The notes under the pieces: generated by a model
Database searches by the model: none
What the model was told of the DNA's origin: nothing
The model's input: only the letters and a program-made list of their open reading frames with translations
Position numbers and translations under genes: made by a program
Source: DCFW01 sp963790715
GTDB taxonomy: Bacteria; Bacteroidota; Bacteroidia; Bacteroidales; Bacteroidaceae
Length of the DNA stretch: 64,000 nucleotides
Assembly (NCBI GenBank): GCA_963790715.1
Contig: CAWBPN010000002.1
Span: 111,928-175,927, forward strand
Reading direction: 5' to 3'
Part shown: in pieces, positions 55,747 through 64,000 of the stretch
How positions within the stretch are numbered: position 1 is the stretch's first letter
Layout of the letters: every line of letters starts with the position of its first letter

Positions 55747-58575
55747 TTATTTTTCCAACTCTTCCGTCAGCTTCAGCACCCCGTCGAAATCGAAGTCGTC
55801 GGCCAGCTGCGTAACCCTTGCTTTATAGGGGCCAAAGGCTTCAGACCTGGCGGCCAGCTCGCTGCAGATGGCCGCAAGCCCGGACACATCCCCCAGTTCA
55901 GCCGCCTCCCGCAGGCGGGTGGCCGCCTCCTTCGCCAGCGCCGATGAAAGGGAGGCCGGCGTCTCTGGAGGCGCCGCCGGCGTAACGGCAGCGGGTATAA
56001 GTGATCTTACGGCATCCAGCGCCCGGCCAAGCGACTCGCGGAAGGCCGCATGCGCCCGGTTCAATTCCGCCGCCGGCGGCGGGCTGGAGGGATCCACGTG
56101 CTTGACGAGCTTTTCAAGCGCCGCGGACTGTACCTGCAGGTCCTTGGCTGCCAGGTTGCCGGCCACCCCTTTGATGGCGTGCACCAGCCCGTGCGCCTGC
56201 TCGAAATCGCCGGCATCCAATGCGGAGCGGATGGTCGCGGCGGCCTGGATGTATTGCGTGGCGAAATTAGCCAGCAGTTTTCGGTAAAGCGCACGGTTGC
56301 CCATCAGCCGCTGCAAGCCCTCGGCCACGTCGAACTCGGGCAGCGCATCCGGCAGGGCTTGCTCCAGAGGCGCTGGTTCCTTGGCCTGCGGGCCGATTGA
56401 GGCCGGAGCAGCCGCGGGCGATGTTGCCGCCCTGTCCCGGGGACCTATCCATCTCGCCAGGGTTCCGAGGAGCTTCTCCGGGTCGATGGGCTTGGTGACG
56501 TGATCGTTCATGCCGGCAGCGATGCTCTTCTCGTGGTCGCCGGACATGGCATGGGCGGTCATGGCGATGATGAGGCAGGCTTGAAGGCGTCGAGGCTTGA
56601 GGCTTGAGGCTGAAGCGGAAGGATATTCTGCTCCGAGCTTCGAGCTTCCAGCTTCCAGCTCTCTAATTTTTCTGGTGGCCGTGTAGCCGTCCATCACCGG
56701 CATCTGAACGTCCATCAGCACCGCATCGAAAGTAGTGGTCCGCACCAAGTCTAGCGCTTCCTGCCCGTTGTTGGCAATACGCACCACCAATCCCGCTTGC
56801 TCCAAAATTTCCTTCGCCACCTGCTGGTTGATTTCATTGTCCTCCGCCAGCAACACCCTTGCCCCGCGAATCTTTCGCAGCCCTTCCTCGTCACTGCCCC
56901 TCACCCGTGCCACAGCCTCAACCTCTAACGCTTCCTTCCCAAAAGCAACCATGATCGCGTCAAAAAGCACGGACTGGCCCACGGGCTTTAAAAGAAAGCC
57001 GTCCACCCCCACCTTCTCGGATCTCTGCATGACCTCTTCACGACCATAGGCCGTCGCGATGATAATCTTGGGCTTCTGAGGGAGGCTCGGGTGCCGCTTG
57101 ATCACCTCGGAAGCTTTGATCCCGTCCATACCGGGCATTTTCCAGTCCATGACCACCAGTTTATAGGGGCGGTCTTTGGCGGCCTTCTCAAGCTCTGCTA
57201 TACCCTCCTCGGCAGAGGCTGCCACCGTCACCTCGAAACTCATGCTTTCGAGCAACGTCTGCAGAATCTCCCTGGATGACGCATTGTCGTCCACCACCAG
57301 AACCCGCATCCCCCTCAGATCAACGGACGGCACCAGGCGCCTTCTGGCCACCTTCCGCGCTAAACCGAATTTTGCCGTGAAGATGAACTCGCTCCCCTTT
57401 CCAGGCTCGCTCTCAACCCAGATCTCCCCTCCCATCATGTTGACTAACCGCTTGGAGATTGTCAGCCCGAGACCTGTCCCACCGTATTTTCGCGTGGTGG
57501 ACGTGTCTGCCTGGCTAAAGGCCTGAAACAGTTTCCCCTTCTGCTCTTCGCTCAGGCCGACCCCGGTGTCGCGCACACAAAACTGGAGCGTGACCGACTC
57601 ATCCTCTTTCTCCACCGCACTGGTGGAAACGACGATCTCACCCTCGTGTGTGAATTTCACCGCGTTGTTGCACAGGTTGATCAACACCTGCCCCAGCCTC
57701 AACGGGTCGCCCACCAGCGCCATGGGCACGTCGTGAGGAGTATCCATCAAGAACTCCAGCTCTTTCTCATGGACCTTCACTCCCACCACCGTGGACACAT
57801 TGTCCAGAACCTCGTCGAGGCTGAAATCCACGGATTCCATCTGCATCTTCCCCGCTTCGATCTTGGAAAAATCCAGGATGTCGTTGATGATCCCCAGAAG
57901 GGAATGGGCGGAGCGCTGGATCTTTTTCACGTAGTCCGCCTGCTTGGGCGTCAGATCCGTCTGCAGGGCCAGGTGGGCCATCCCGATCACCGCATTCATC
58001 GGTGTCCTGATCTCGTGGCTCATGTTGGCGAGGAAATCGGACTTGGATTTGGTGGCGGATTCAGCCTCCTTCCTGGCCTCTTCAAGGTCCTCCATGATAT
58101 TGAGCATGGCCCTTCTCGCCTTGGCCAGTTCACCCACCTGATCATGAAGCGCCTGTGTTGCTTTTTCGCGCTCCTGGAAGGACATTTTCAACTGCTGGGT
58201 CATGCTGTTGAAAGCCTCTGAAAACTCACCCATGAAATTGACACTGTGGTCGAACTCCCCCTTGGCGATCTGCTGGGTCGTCCAGGTGAGATTTCTCAAA
58301 GTGGCCTGGAGGCTCTTAAGGGACTGAATGACCCTCATCCTCCCCTTGGGGGCGTCGAAATGGATATCCCCTCTCGACAGGGAGTACATCAGTTCGCTTA
58401 TGCCGTTGTATTCATCGATGAACTGATTGATGAATCCGACCGCCTGCTTGAGTTCATTGTCGGGGTGATCTTCAGGCAGAAGGACGGCGTTCGGCTTCTG
58501 GCCCTTCAAAATCGAATAGAAGACTTCCGAGATCTGATCGAGGTATTTCTTTTCGACGCTGAGCATTTCTATCAA
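55747..58575 (-). CDS. Hybrid histidine kinase: HAMP-like, HisKA, HATPase, REC, REC, Hpt
   Basis: 942 residues, no membrane segment seen. Order: a helical sensor/HAMP-like region (1-170), H-box FLANMSHEIRTPMNAVIGM (His acceptor), N-box LINLCNNAVKFTHEG, G-boxes DTGVGLSEEQKGKLFQAFSQ and YGGTGLGLTISKRLV, REC1 (LVVMDWKMPGMDG), REC2 (VLMDVQMPVMDGYTATRKI), and a C-terminal Hpt (LVHAIKGVAGNLAAKDLQ). Start is TTG 58575 overlapping the V4R stop (TTGA), or ATG 58566. It lacks its own sensor domain, which the upstream V4R and SBP3-PAS proteins may supply. The output regulator is not in the window. Confidence 0.92.
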   Translation of the reverse strand: MIEMLSVEKKYLDQISEVFYSILKGQKPNAVLLPEDHPDNELKQAVGFINQFIDEYNGISELMYSLSRGDIHFDAPKGRMRVIQSLKSLQATLRNLTWTTQQIAKGEFDHSVNFMGEFSEAFNSMTQQLKMSFQEREKATQALHDQVGELAKARRAMLNIMEDLEEARKEAESATKSKSDFLANMSHEIRTPMNAVIGMAHLALQTDLTPKQADYVKKIQRSAHSLLGIINDILDFSKIEAGKMQMESVDFSLDEVLDNVSTVVGVKVHEKELEFLMDTPHDVPMALVGDPLRLGQVLINLCNNAVKFTHEGEIVVSTSAVEKEDESVTLQFCVRDTGVGLSEEQKGKLFQAFSQADTSTTRKYGGTGLGLTISKRLVNMMGGEIWVESEPGKGSEFIFTAKFGLARKVARRRLVPSVDLRGMRVLVVDDNASSREILQTLLESMSFEVTVAASAEEGIAELEKAAKDRPYKLVVMDWKMPGMDGIKASEVIKRHPSLPQKPKIIIATAYGREEVMQRSEKVGVDGFLLKPVGQSVLFDAIMVAFGKEALEVEAVARVRGSDEEGLRKIRGARVLLAEDNEINQQVAKEILEQAGLVVRIANNGQEALDLVRTTTFDAVLMDVQMPVMDGYTATRKIRELEAGSSKLGAEYPSASASSLKPRRLQACLIIAMTAHAMSGDHEKSIAAGMNDHVTKPIDPEKLLGTLARWIGPRDRAATSPAAAPASIGPQAKEPAPLEQALPDALPEFDVAEGLQRLMGNRALYRKLLANFATQYIQAAATIRSALDAGDFEQAHGLVHAIKGVAGNLAAKDLQVQSAALEKLVKHVDPSSPPPAAELNRAHAAFRESLGRALDAVRSLIPAAVTPAAPPETPASLSSALAKEAATRLREAAELGDVSGLAAICSELAARSEAFGPYKARVTQLADDFDFDGVLKLTEELEK

Positions 58576-59105
58576 TCTTTTCCAGCCTGTTTCACATCAA
58601 ACCGGCAGACCCTGTCTCCTGAACACCAGCAATCGACTTCCTTGACGTCGAACGCGCGTCCGGTATACTCCGAAAGCAGTCCGCTGATGAAGCCCTCGTC
58701 ATAGGTGCAGATGGTCTCCTCGCACACCGGCAGACCTGAGCAATCCAGGTCTTCAGCGACAGTCAGCGTAAAGTTCATTTTTTCCAGATCCGCCTTCTCA
58801 ACGCGCAATATCCCGATTTTCAGCTTGCTCAACAGTTCCTGGGTTTCCCGGACGAATCCGTTGAAATCGTTGTTTTTGTTGATCATCTGCTTACAGAAAT
58901 GCCGGCCCGCCAGTTCGCCGGCCTTGTAGTATATCCGGTCGGCGGCTGCGGCACCGAACTCCGTGATTAAAATATCCCTCAGGGTAAACTGCATGAGCCT
59001 GTAAACTGCCACATCCATGGTCGGTCCGAGGTTCGGGCGGCCCTCTCCGACATTTCCGATCATGCTCCAGTCGAACCTGGGCTCTTTTCTTTCTTCCTTG
59101 AACAT
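58572..59105 (-). CDS. V4R-domain sensor protein
   Basis: 177 residues, cytoplasmic. After an N-terminal helical part (MDVAVYRLMQFTLRDILITE, AADRIYYKAGELAGRHFCKQ) comes the V4R (4-vinyl reductase) module with its Cys/aromatic pattern: DLDCSGLPVCEETICTYDEG and VKEVDCWCSGDRVCRFDV. V4R domains bind hydrocarbons, tetrapyrrole-like or small ligands, or metals. Its stop overlaps the kinase start, which predicts a stoichiometric signalling pair. AGGAGGAC lies just upstream of the ATG. Confidence 0.88.
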   Translation of the reverse strand: MFKEERKEPRFDWSMIGNVGEGRPNLGPTMDVAVYRLMQFTLRDILITEFGAAAADRIYYKAGELAGRHFCKQMINKNNDFNGFVRETQELLSKLKIGILRVEKADLEKMNFTLTVAEDLDCSGLPVCEETICTYDEGFISGLLSEYTGRAFDVKEVDCWCSGDRVCRFDVKQAGKD

Positions 59106-59128
59106 GTTGTCCTCCTCTTGCTGCTTCT

Positions 59129-61024
59129 TTATACGATTTTGTACTTCTTTTCTCCGCCCAGCTTCTCCGTCAGCCCATTAATCTCTTCCTTGAGCTGGAT
59201 CATTCTCTCTTCCCGACCGATGACCAGCCGGTTGAACCGTTCCAGGTCTGCCACATACTCCTTTGACGCCGCTTCCGCTTTCTTGCGTTCGGTGATGTCG
59301 CGGAACACCACGACAGCCCCGATGATCGCGTTGCCTTTACGCATCGGCACGCTGGTGTAGTCCACGTCAAACGAGGAGCCGTCCTTGCGCCAGAGCACTT
59401 CGTCCGTCACATGGTTTTCGGCGGCACTGGTGTAGCTGGCGTACATGGGGCAAACTTCCACCGGGTAGTGGGAACCGTCCGCGTGGGAATGGTGGATAGC
59501 ACTGTGCACTCCTTTGCCGAGCAGATCCTCTTCGACAAGCCCCAGCATGGATAGTGCGGCGGGATTGATGAAAGTCACCTGGCCCTGGGCATCCACCCCG
59601 AATATGCCATCGGAGGCTGAATGAAGCAAAAGCCGGCTGCGGTCCTCGCTCTCACGGATCGCCTCCTCGATCTTCTTTTGTTCCGAGATATCTACGAAGC
59701 TTTCTAAAAGCTGTATTTTCCCACTGAGATTTACCTGCGACACGGTCTTAAGAATCGGTATCCGTTTGCCCGTAGCCGTAATCAGGATTCGCTCGGCATT
59801 ATCAATCTTCTGATCCTTGTCAAGCACAGCGCAATCATCAACTGCCTCAGGACAAATGAATTGATGACACATGTGACCGATAATTTTTTCACGGGTCAAA
59901 CCAATCATTTGCGCTGCAACAGGATTGACGTCAACAATTGTGCGCTTTTCGGGATCAATAATGACAATTCCGGCGTTGATGGTGTCCAGTATGGTCTGGA
60001 CGCGTTTTTCACTTTCCTTGAGAGCATCTTCGGCTTTTTTCCGTTCCCGGATGGCTCTCCCCAGGCGGCGATTCCACATGAGAACGAAGGCGATGATGGC
60101 CAGCAGGGTAGCACCAATCGGTCCGACAATCCGCCAGTTGATGCCTGCCTCATATTTAAAGGCCAGCCACCGGTTTTTGATTTCCGACCTTTCCTGGTCT
60201 GTTATGCTGTCCAGGGCTTTGTCCAGGGCCGAAGCCAGCAGAGGCCAGTCTTTCCTGACCCCAATTGCCAAGTCATGGGTGTAAGGGGTCGAGGCGGCGA
60301 TCCTCAGGTTCGCCAGTCCCACAGTCTCGATGGTGTAGGCGACAGCGCCAAGATTGTCGATAAAGGCGTCGCATTCTCCCGTGGCGAGGGCGCGCAGGCC
60401 GGCCTCGATGTCAGGATAAGGGACGAGGGACAGCTCCGGATGGTCGCGTTCCAGATTGGACTCGATGATCTGGCCTTTATTCACCCCCACCTTTAGCCCA
60501 CGGAGATCATCCAGTCCTCCGGCCAGGCGATCCTTGCGAGTGACAATCACCGATGGGTAAGTAGTGTACGGCTTGGTGAAGATCAGAAACTTTTCCCGTG
60601 CCGCTGACGGCGTCACTTTAGGAATGACATCGATATCGCCGACCTTGACCTTTTCCATGGCCTCGGTCCATTTCATCCCTGTCTGCGGAACAACTGCGAT
60701 GCCAAGCCGCTTGGCAGCCGCCGCGATAAACTCGGCACTGATTCCGGTATAGGCCCCTTTTTCATCGACATACTCGAAGGGCGGCCGGGCAACGTCCACA
60801 CCCAGGCGTATGTCCCGGTGGCGGGCGAGCCACTCGCGTTCGTCGGCTGTGAGGGGGATGGCCGCGGCACCCTGGGTCTCGCCGGCCGGAGCGAGTTGCG
60901 CGTGAACCGTGCAGTTGAAGGTTGCCAGGAAGGTCACTATCAAGAAAGCGGCGATGCATGAGCAGGCCGACGATACTGGACTTGAACGGTTTCTGCGGTA
61001 CGACGCGGAATCGGTCGACTGCAT
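59129..61024 (-). CDS. Periplasmic-binding (SBP3) plus PAS-PAS sensory protein without a kinase domain
   Basis: 631 residues. Signal/first membrane region ~1-45; a solute-binding protein family 3 domain (~55-290: IRLGVDVARPPFEYVDEKGA, LKVGVNKGQIIESNLERD); one membrane span (IVGPIGATLLAIIAFVLMW, ~305); then two PAS domains (AGIVIIDPEKRTIVDVNPVA and DGIFGVDAQGQVTFINPAAL, with a Cys-containing PAS core) and a coiled-coil end. There is no HisKA, HATPase or GGDEF domain after the PAS pair, so output must be to another protein, most simply the hybrid kinase two genes downstream. The SBP3 part probably binds an amino acid or similar. Confidence 0.87.
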   Translation of the reverse strand: MQSTDSASYRRNRSSPVSSACSCIAAFLIVTFLATFNCTVHAQLAPAGETQGAAAIPLTADEREWLARHRDIRLGVDVARPPFEYVDEKGAYTGISAEFIAAAAKRLGIAVVPQTGMKWTEAMEKVKVGDIDVIPKVTPSAAREKFLIFTKPYTTYPSVIVTRKDRLAGGLDDLRGLKVGVNKGQIIESNLERDHPELSLVPYPDIEAGLRALATGECDAFIDNLGAVAYTIETVGLANLRIAASTPYTHDLAIGVRKDWPLLASALDKALDSITDQERSEIKNRWLAFKYEAGINWRIVGPIGATLLAIIAFVLMWNRRLGRAIRERKKAEDALKESEKRVQTILDTINAGIVIIDPEKRTIVDVNPVAAQMIGLTREKIIGHMCHQFICPEAVDDCAVLDKDQKIDNAERILITATGKRIPILKTVSQVNLSGKIQLLESFVDISEQKKIEEAIRESEDRSRLLLHSASDGIFGVDAQGQVTFINPAALSMLGLVEEDLLGKGVHSAIHHSHADGSHYPVEVCPMYASYTSAAENHVTDEVLWRKDGSSFDVDYTSVPMRKGNAIIGAVVVFRDITERKKAEAASKEYVADLERFNRLVIGREERMIQLKEEINGLTEKLGGEKKYKIV

Positions 61025-61095
61025 GATCTAACCCCGTCAGGCAAAGGGTTCAAGGGATCGAAGGCTCGATGGTAAAGGGAAAGCCCGGGCTCTGT

Positions 61096-62233
61096 TTACT
61101 CGATGAAGGCCACCACGAGGGCCTGGTCATCGTCCGCCGGGCGTCCACCGGAAAAAGCTTCCAAATCCTGCATGATGCCGGCAATAACAGCCGCAGGCCC
61201 ATCGGCCTCCGGCCGCTCCATCTGCCGGCAGAGCCTCTCCTCGCCGTAGGGCTGCTTGTCCATGTTGAACCGCTCGGACACACCGTCCGTGTAAAGCAGC
61301 ACACGGTCTCCCGCTTCCAGGCGGATGTCGGTCACGGGGACCTGCTCGTAAGGGTCAAGTCCCATCATGAAACACCCCGTCGCAGGGCACTTCGCGTGCC
61401 TTGCCCTCCGCGGGCCGGAAGAGGACCGGCAGGGGGTGGCCGGCCCGGGCGACGCGAAGGGCTCGGCGCTTGCTGTCGTAAACGGCGTAGATCGCCGTCA
61501 CGAAGCTCTCCTTGTTCACCTTGCACAGGTTGGTGTTGATGAAGTCCAGGACCTTGTCGGGCTCGCCGTGCAGCTCCGGGCAGGAACGGAACAGGGCGCA
61601 GGTCATGGCCATCATCACCGCCGCCGGGGCGCTGTGGCCTTCGGAGTCGGCCACCAGCAGGCCGCAGCGGCCATCCGGCAGCTCGACGACGTCGTAGTAA
61701 TCCCCGCCGGCATAGCGGCTGGTCTCGTAGTGCTCCGCCAGCTTCAGGCCGGCGATGGCGGGCAGCCGCTCGGGCAGGAGCTTGCGCTGAAGCTCGGAGA
61801 CGACCTTGAGCTCGTGCTCCAGCTGGTCGCGCTGCTCCTGGACCTCGCGGCCCAGCCGGTGGATGGTGAGGTGGGTGTTGACGCGCGCGATAACCTCCTC
61901 GGCTTGGAAAGGCTTGGACACGTAGTCCACCGCACCCAGCTGCAGCCCCTTCACCTTGTCGGCGGTTTCGTCCAGGGCCGACAGGAAAATGACCGGGATC
62001 GGGCTCGTCACCGGGTCGGCTTTGAGCCGGCGGCACACCTCGAAGCCGTCGATCCCCGGCATCATGATGTCCAGAAGAATCAGGTCCGGCTGGGTTTTCC
62101 GGGCGATGGTGAGCGCCGTCTCGCCGTTCTTGGCGACCAGCAGCTTGCAGCCCACACCCTTTTCGAGCAGCTGAAAGAGCATCTGCAGGTTGGTGGGGTT
62201 GTCGTCCACCAGGAGGATGGATTCCGAAGCCAT
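61096..62233 (-). CDS. Receiver-SpoIIE (PP2C-type) phosphatase, one frameshift
   Basis: Start at 62233 (MASESILLVDDNPT); ~378 residues when joined. Receiver domain: LVDDNPTN, Asp in DLILLDIMMPGIDGFEVCRR, Lys in DYVSKPFQAEEVIA. A short coiled coil follows, then a SpoIIE PP2C domain: YAGGDYYDVVELPDG, LLVADSEGHSAPAAVMMAM, RVLLYTDGVSERF and ADDDQALVVAFIE. The frame breaks at about 61360 (FHDGT stop); removing one base gives GVFMMGLDPYEQ. Such RsbU-type proteins dephosphorylate a STAS anti-sigma antagonist, here probably the next gene, in a general-stress style partner switch. No anti-sigma kinase is seen nearby. Confidence 0.88.
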
Positions 62234-62345
62234 GCGGTTCTTGTCCTTAGAATGGGAGTCCTTGCACACTGCGGCCCAAAGCACGGCGCGCCTTGGCCAA
62301 GTTTCCCATTATCTCAGAATCGGCATTTCGGTGAAATAGTGTTTG

Positions 62346-62728
62346 TCATTTATCATCAACCGTGGCGTCCATTTTTTTCAACTCACCCCACAGGTAGTCA
62401 TCGAACTCCTGGATGTTTGCAAACACCTTGAACGCCGGCAGAGCATTGATGATGTCGAACACTTTTTTAATTTGCGGTTGGAGGTTGATGAACGCGATTT
62501 TGCCCCCCTCTGTTTCATGGCATTTTTCGTTTTGACCAGTATGCGAATTCCCAGGCTGTTGATGTAGTCCGCGTGCTCCATATCGAAAATAATCACATCG
62601 GGATTCTGCTTGAGAACCGAGTCGATTTTTTCCTGCAACATCCCGCGGTCGGCGCCGTCGATGGATCCGATGGGGGCCACAACGAAGATGCCCGGACTTT
62701 TGATGGCGGTATTGACTTCAAGTGCCAT
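62346..62728 (-). CDS. STAS anti-sigma-factor antagonist, one frameshift
   Basis: ~127 residues when restored. STAS features: GIFVVAPIGSIDGADRGMLQEKI, PDVIIFDMEHADYINSLGIR, with the phosphorylatable Ser in YINSLGI. The frame breaks after NAMKQRG: the G-run on this strand (62507-62512) has six where seven are needed. Restored, it reads GGKIAFINLQPQIKKVFDII and ends at a stop at 62346. AGGAGG precedes the ATG at 62728. It is the likely target of the downstream SpoIIE phosphatase, with which it is co-directional. Confidence 0.87.
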
Positions 62729-62866
62729 GTGCCCTCCTTGAATCGGCGTTTTTCGGTTTATTGCTCTGATGTGAACTATTTATGACAATCTAGCGTTTTA
62801 TGCAATGGCCTGAATTTTGTCTTCCGTGCCCTGGAACGAATCTTTGGCGGGATACCACCTATTAGA

Positions 62867-63006
62867 AGCCATCTCAAAAATAGCAGATCACAGCCGAGGG
62901 CAAGGCGCACGCCGATGAAAAAGCGCAGCAACCGCGGCAGGTTGTGAGCACTTTTCAGAGGTGTGCAACGCCGCCATCGGCTGTCAGATGCATTTTTGAG
63001 ATAGCT
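62867..63006. repeat. MITE-like long imperfect palindrome
   Basis: Ends AGCCATCTCAAAAAT (62867-62881) and ATTTTTGAGATAGCT (62992-63006) are inverted repeats with one mismatch; inner segments CACAGCCGAGGGC and GCCATCGGCTGTCAG also pair partly. The ~140-base element fills most of the gap 62729-63107, where I see no gene. It has the size and symmetry of a miniature inverted-repeat element or a REP-type sequence. Confidence 0.7.
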
Positions 63007-63107
63007 TATAGATTCATCATTGACCCGACAGCCGGCTAAGATTAGACTTGCCCAAGGCAATCTCGAAAAGGTAAAAGAGGTGGTGCAAACAATATCAGGG
63101 AGATGTG

Positions 63108-64000
63108 ATGAAGACTCGCCAGACGGTTGGTCCAGACATGCGGCGAATGGCTTGCGCTTTTTTCCTCGCCGCGGTGCTCGTTCTGTCCGGGTGCGCCACG
63201 CCGGTGGGCGTGCGCCCGCTCGATTCACAGGAGGCCAACCGCAGGCTGACCGAAACCGTTTTGTCGGACGCCAAGCTGAGCGCCCCGACGGTGCAGATCC
63301 TCAACCGGGCCGGACTGGAGAAGCAGTTCCAGAGCGAACCGGCCGAGACGATCGCCGCCCTGCACAAGGCCCTCCCCACCGCCCGCGAGGCCGACCGACT
63401 CTTTGCCCTGGCGGAGCTTTCCTTCCTGCATGCGGCGAAAAGCGGTGACCGGTCCTACTTTCTCGCCGCCGCGGTGTATGCGTATGCGTTTCTCTTCCCG
63501 CAGGGGTCCGGCGCATCCCCGGACCCGTTTGACCCCCGTTTTCGAACCGCCGTCGATCTTTACAACCGGGGCATTTCCGGGGGCTTCGCCGAGCCGGAAA
63601 ACAGGCAGGTGCTTATACCGGAGAGACGGCGAGTAATCTTGGAGGAGGGGGTTTACCGGCTGCCCTTCGGGGAGCTTTCCGTTCGCATCGATCCGGATGA
63701 GTTTCGCTACGGCCCGTTCCGCATGGTGAATTTTGTAGACACGGCGGAGCTCGAGGTGCGCGGCCTCCGGAACACCTACCGCTGGCCTGGGATCGGGGCG
63801 TCCCTGGCCGCCGCCCTGAAACACCGGCCGGGGGCGGAGGAGCGGGAATTTTCCATGGTCCCGGCGACGTTGCGCGTGGCGGCCACCGCCTTCCTGCGCC
63901 TGGAAAATGTTGAGGAGGGGATCCGGACCGGCCGGATGGAAGGACGGCTGACCCTCCACACCACTCAGGAAGAGACCTCCGTCACCGTCGGCGACCGCAC
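63108..64000 (+). CDS. Large lipoprotein, alpha/beta-hydrolase type, N-terminal part (runs off window)
   Basis: The frame opens at ATG 63108 (ATG at 63138 also possible) and stays open to the edge, ~297 residues. The lipobox is LVLSGCATP. Then LSDAKLSAPTVQILNRAGLEK, LFALAELSFLHAAKSGDRSY, FLAAAVYAYAFLFPQ and DPFDPRFRTAVDLYNRGI are a helical repeat-like region, followed by beta-rich RLPFGELSVRIDPDEFRYG and LEVRGLRNTYRWPGIGASLA. Deltaproteobacterial lipoproteins with this start usually carry an alpha/beta-hydrolase domain further on, which would lie beyond the window. It faces away from the - strand signalling genes. Weak ribosome site, AGGGAGATGTG. Confidence 0.75.
   Translation, partial: MKTRQTVGPDMRRMACAFFLAAVLVLSGCATPVGVRPLDSQEANRRLTETVLSDAKLSAPTVQILNRAGLEKQFQSEPAETIAALHKALPTAREADRLFALAELSFLHAAKSGDRSYFLAAAVYAYAFLFPQGSGASPDPFDPRFRTAVDLYNRGISGGFAEPENRQVLIPERRRVILEEGVYRLPFGELSVRIDPDEFRYGPFRMVNFVDTAELEVRGLRNTYRWPGIGASLAAALKHRPGAEEREFSMVPATLRVAATAFLRLENVEEGIRTGRMEGRLTLHTTQEETSVTVGDR

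Noticed and set aside
61367..62431. 354-residue + strand ORF
   Set aside because: It is antisense to the REC-SpoIIE gene; composition is that of a shadow frame.
62776..63228. 150-residue - strand ORF
   Set aside because: It overlaps the palindromic element and the start of the lipoprotein gene on the other strand; there is no family similarity or ribosome site.

Overview
The window is two genomes joined end to end. Bases 1 to about 33,050 are AT-rich and read as a Bacteroidales member of the Bacteroidetes: SusC/SusD pairs, TAnnTTTG-type promoters, almost no Shine-Dalgarno sequences, a TPR-HTH regulator and a grasp-with-spasm peptide cassette. From about 33,055 to the end the DNA is GC-rich, genes carry strong AGGAGG ribosome sites, and the content (small exported proteins, split-Soret cytochrome, sigma-54 regulator, hybrid histidine kinase with V4R and SpoIIE/STAS partners) points to an anaerobic Deltaproteobacterium/Desulfobacterota. 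The join falls inside a C39-peptidase ABC transporter, just after its Walker A motif, and continues in frame into the C-terminal SPASM tail of an unrelated radical SAM protein. An assembly chimera is the most likely explanation.

Bacteroidales half. A partial acetyl esterase (1-275) is followed by a mannan utilisation locus on the + strand: SusC, SusD, two IPT/TIG surface glycan-binding lipoproteins, a terminator hairpin, three GH26 proteins (one lacking the catalytic nucleophile), a GH130 mannosylglucose phosphorylase, a GPH-type sugar permease and a mannobiose/cellobiose 2-epimerase. Mannan is bound and cut at the surface to mannobiose, imported, epimerised to mannosyl-glucose and phosphorolysed. 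On the - strand follow a Pls/PosA-type NRPS-like gene with one frameshift, an S9 peptidase, a FucP-type permease and a TPR-HTH regulator. Then comes a grasp-with-spasm RiPP cassette: GG-leader precursor, terminator, ATP-grasp ligase, small protein, SPASM maturase, outer-membrane beta-barrel protein, and the C39 transporter cut by the junction.

Deltaproteobacterial half. After a repeat-flanked, frameshift-damaged stretch (33.4-35.0 kb) come an antiporter and a GNAT gene, a run of about ten small exported or lipoprotein genes (37.2-43.2 kb), and then a - strand cluster that looks like a sulfur module: sigma-54 GAF regulator, ABM monooxygenase-like protein, split-Soret/C_GCAxxG protein with an in-frame TGA that is probably selenocysteine, tandem rhodanese, 4-TM membrane protein, a DszB-like desulfinase homologue with Cys/His/Arg conserved, and a SulP anion transporter. 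Next are GH13 and GH63 alpha-glucan genes, a signalling block (SBP3-PAS sensor, V4R protein, hybrid kinase, REC-SpoIIE phosphatase, STAS protein), a MITE-like palindrome and a partial large lipoprotein.

About twenty apparent single-base indels lie in the GC-rich half and one was seen in the AT-rich half, several at homopolymers. Many split genes there are therefore probably intact in the organism, and the two halves probably had different sequencing depth.
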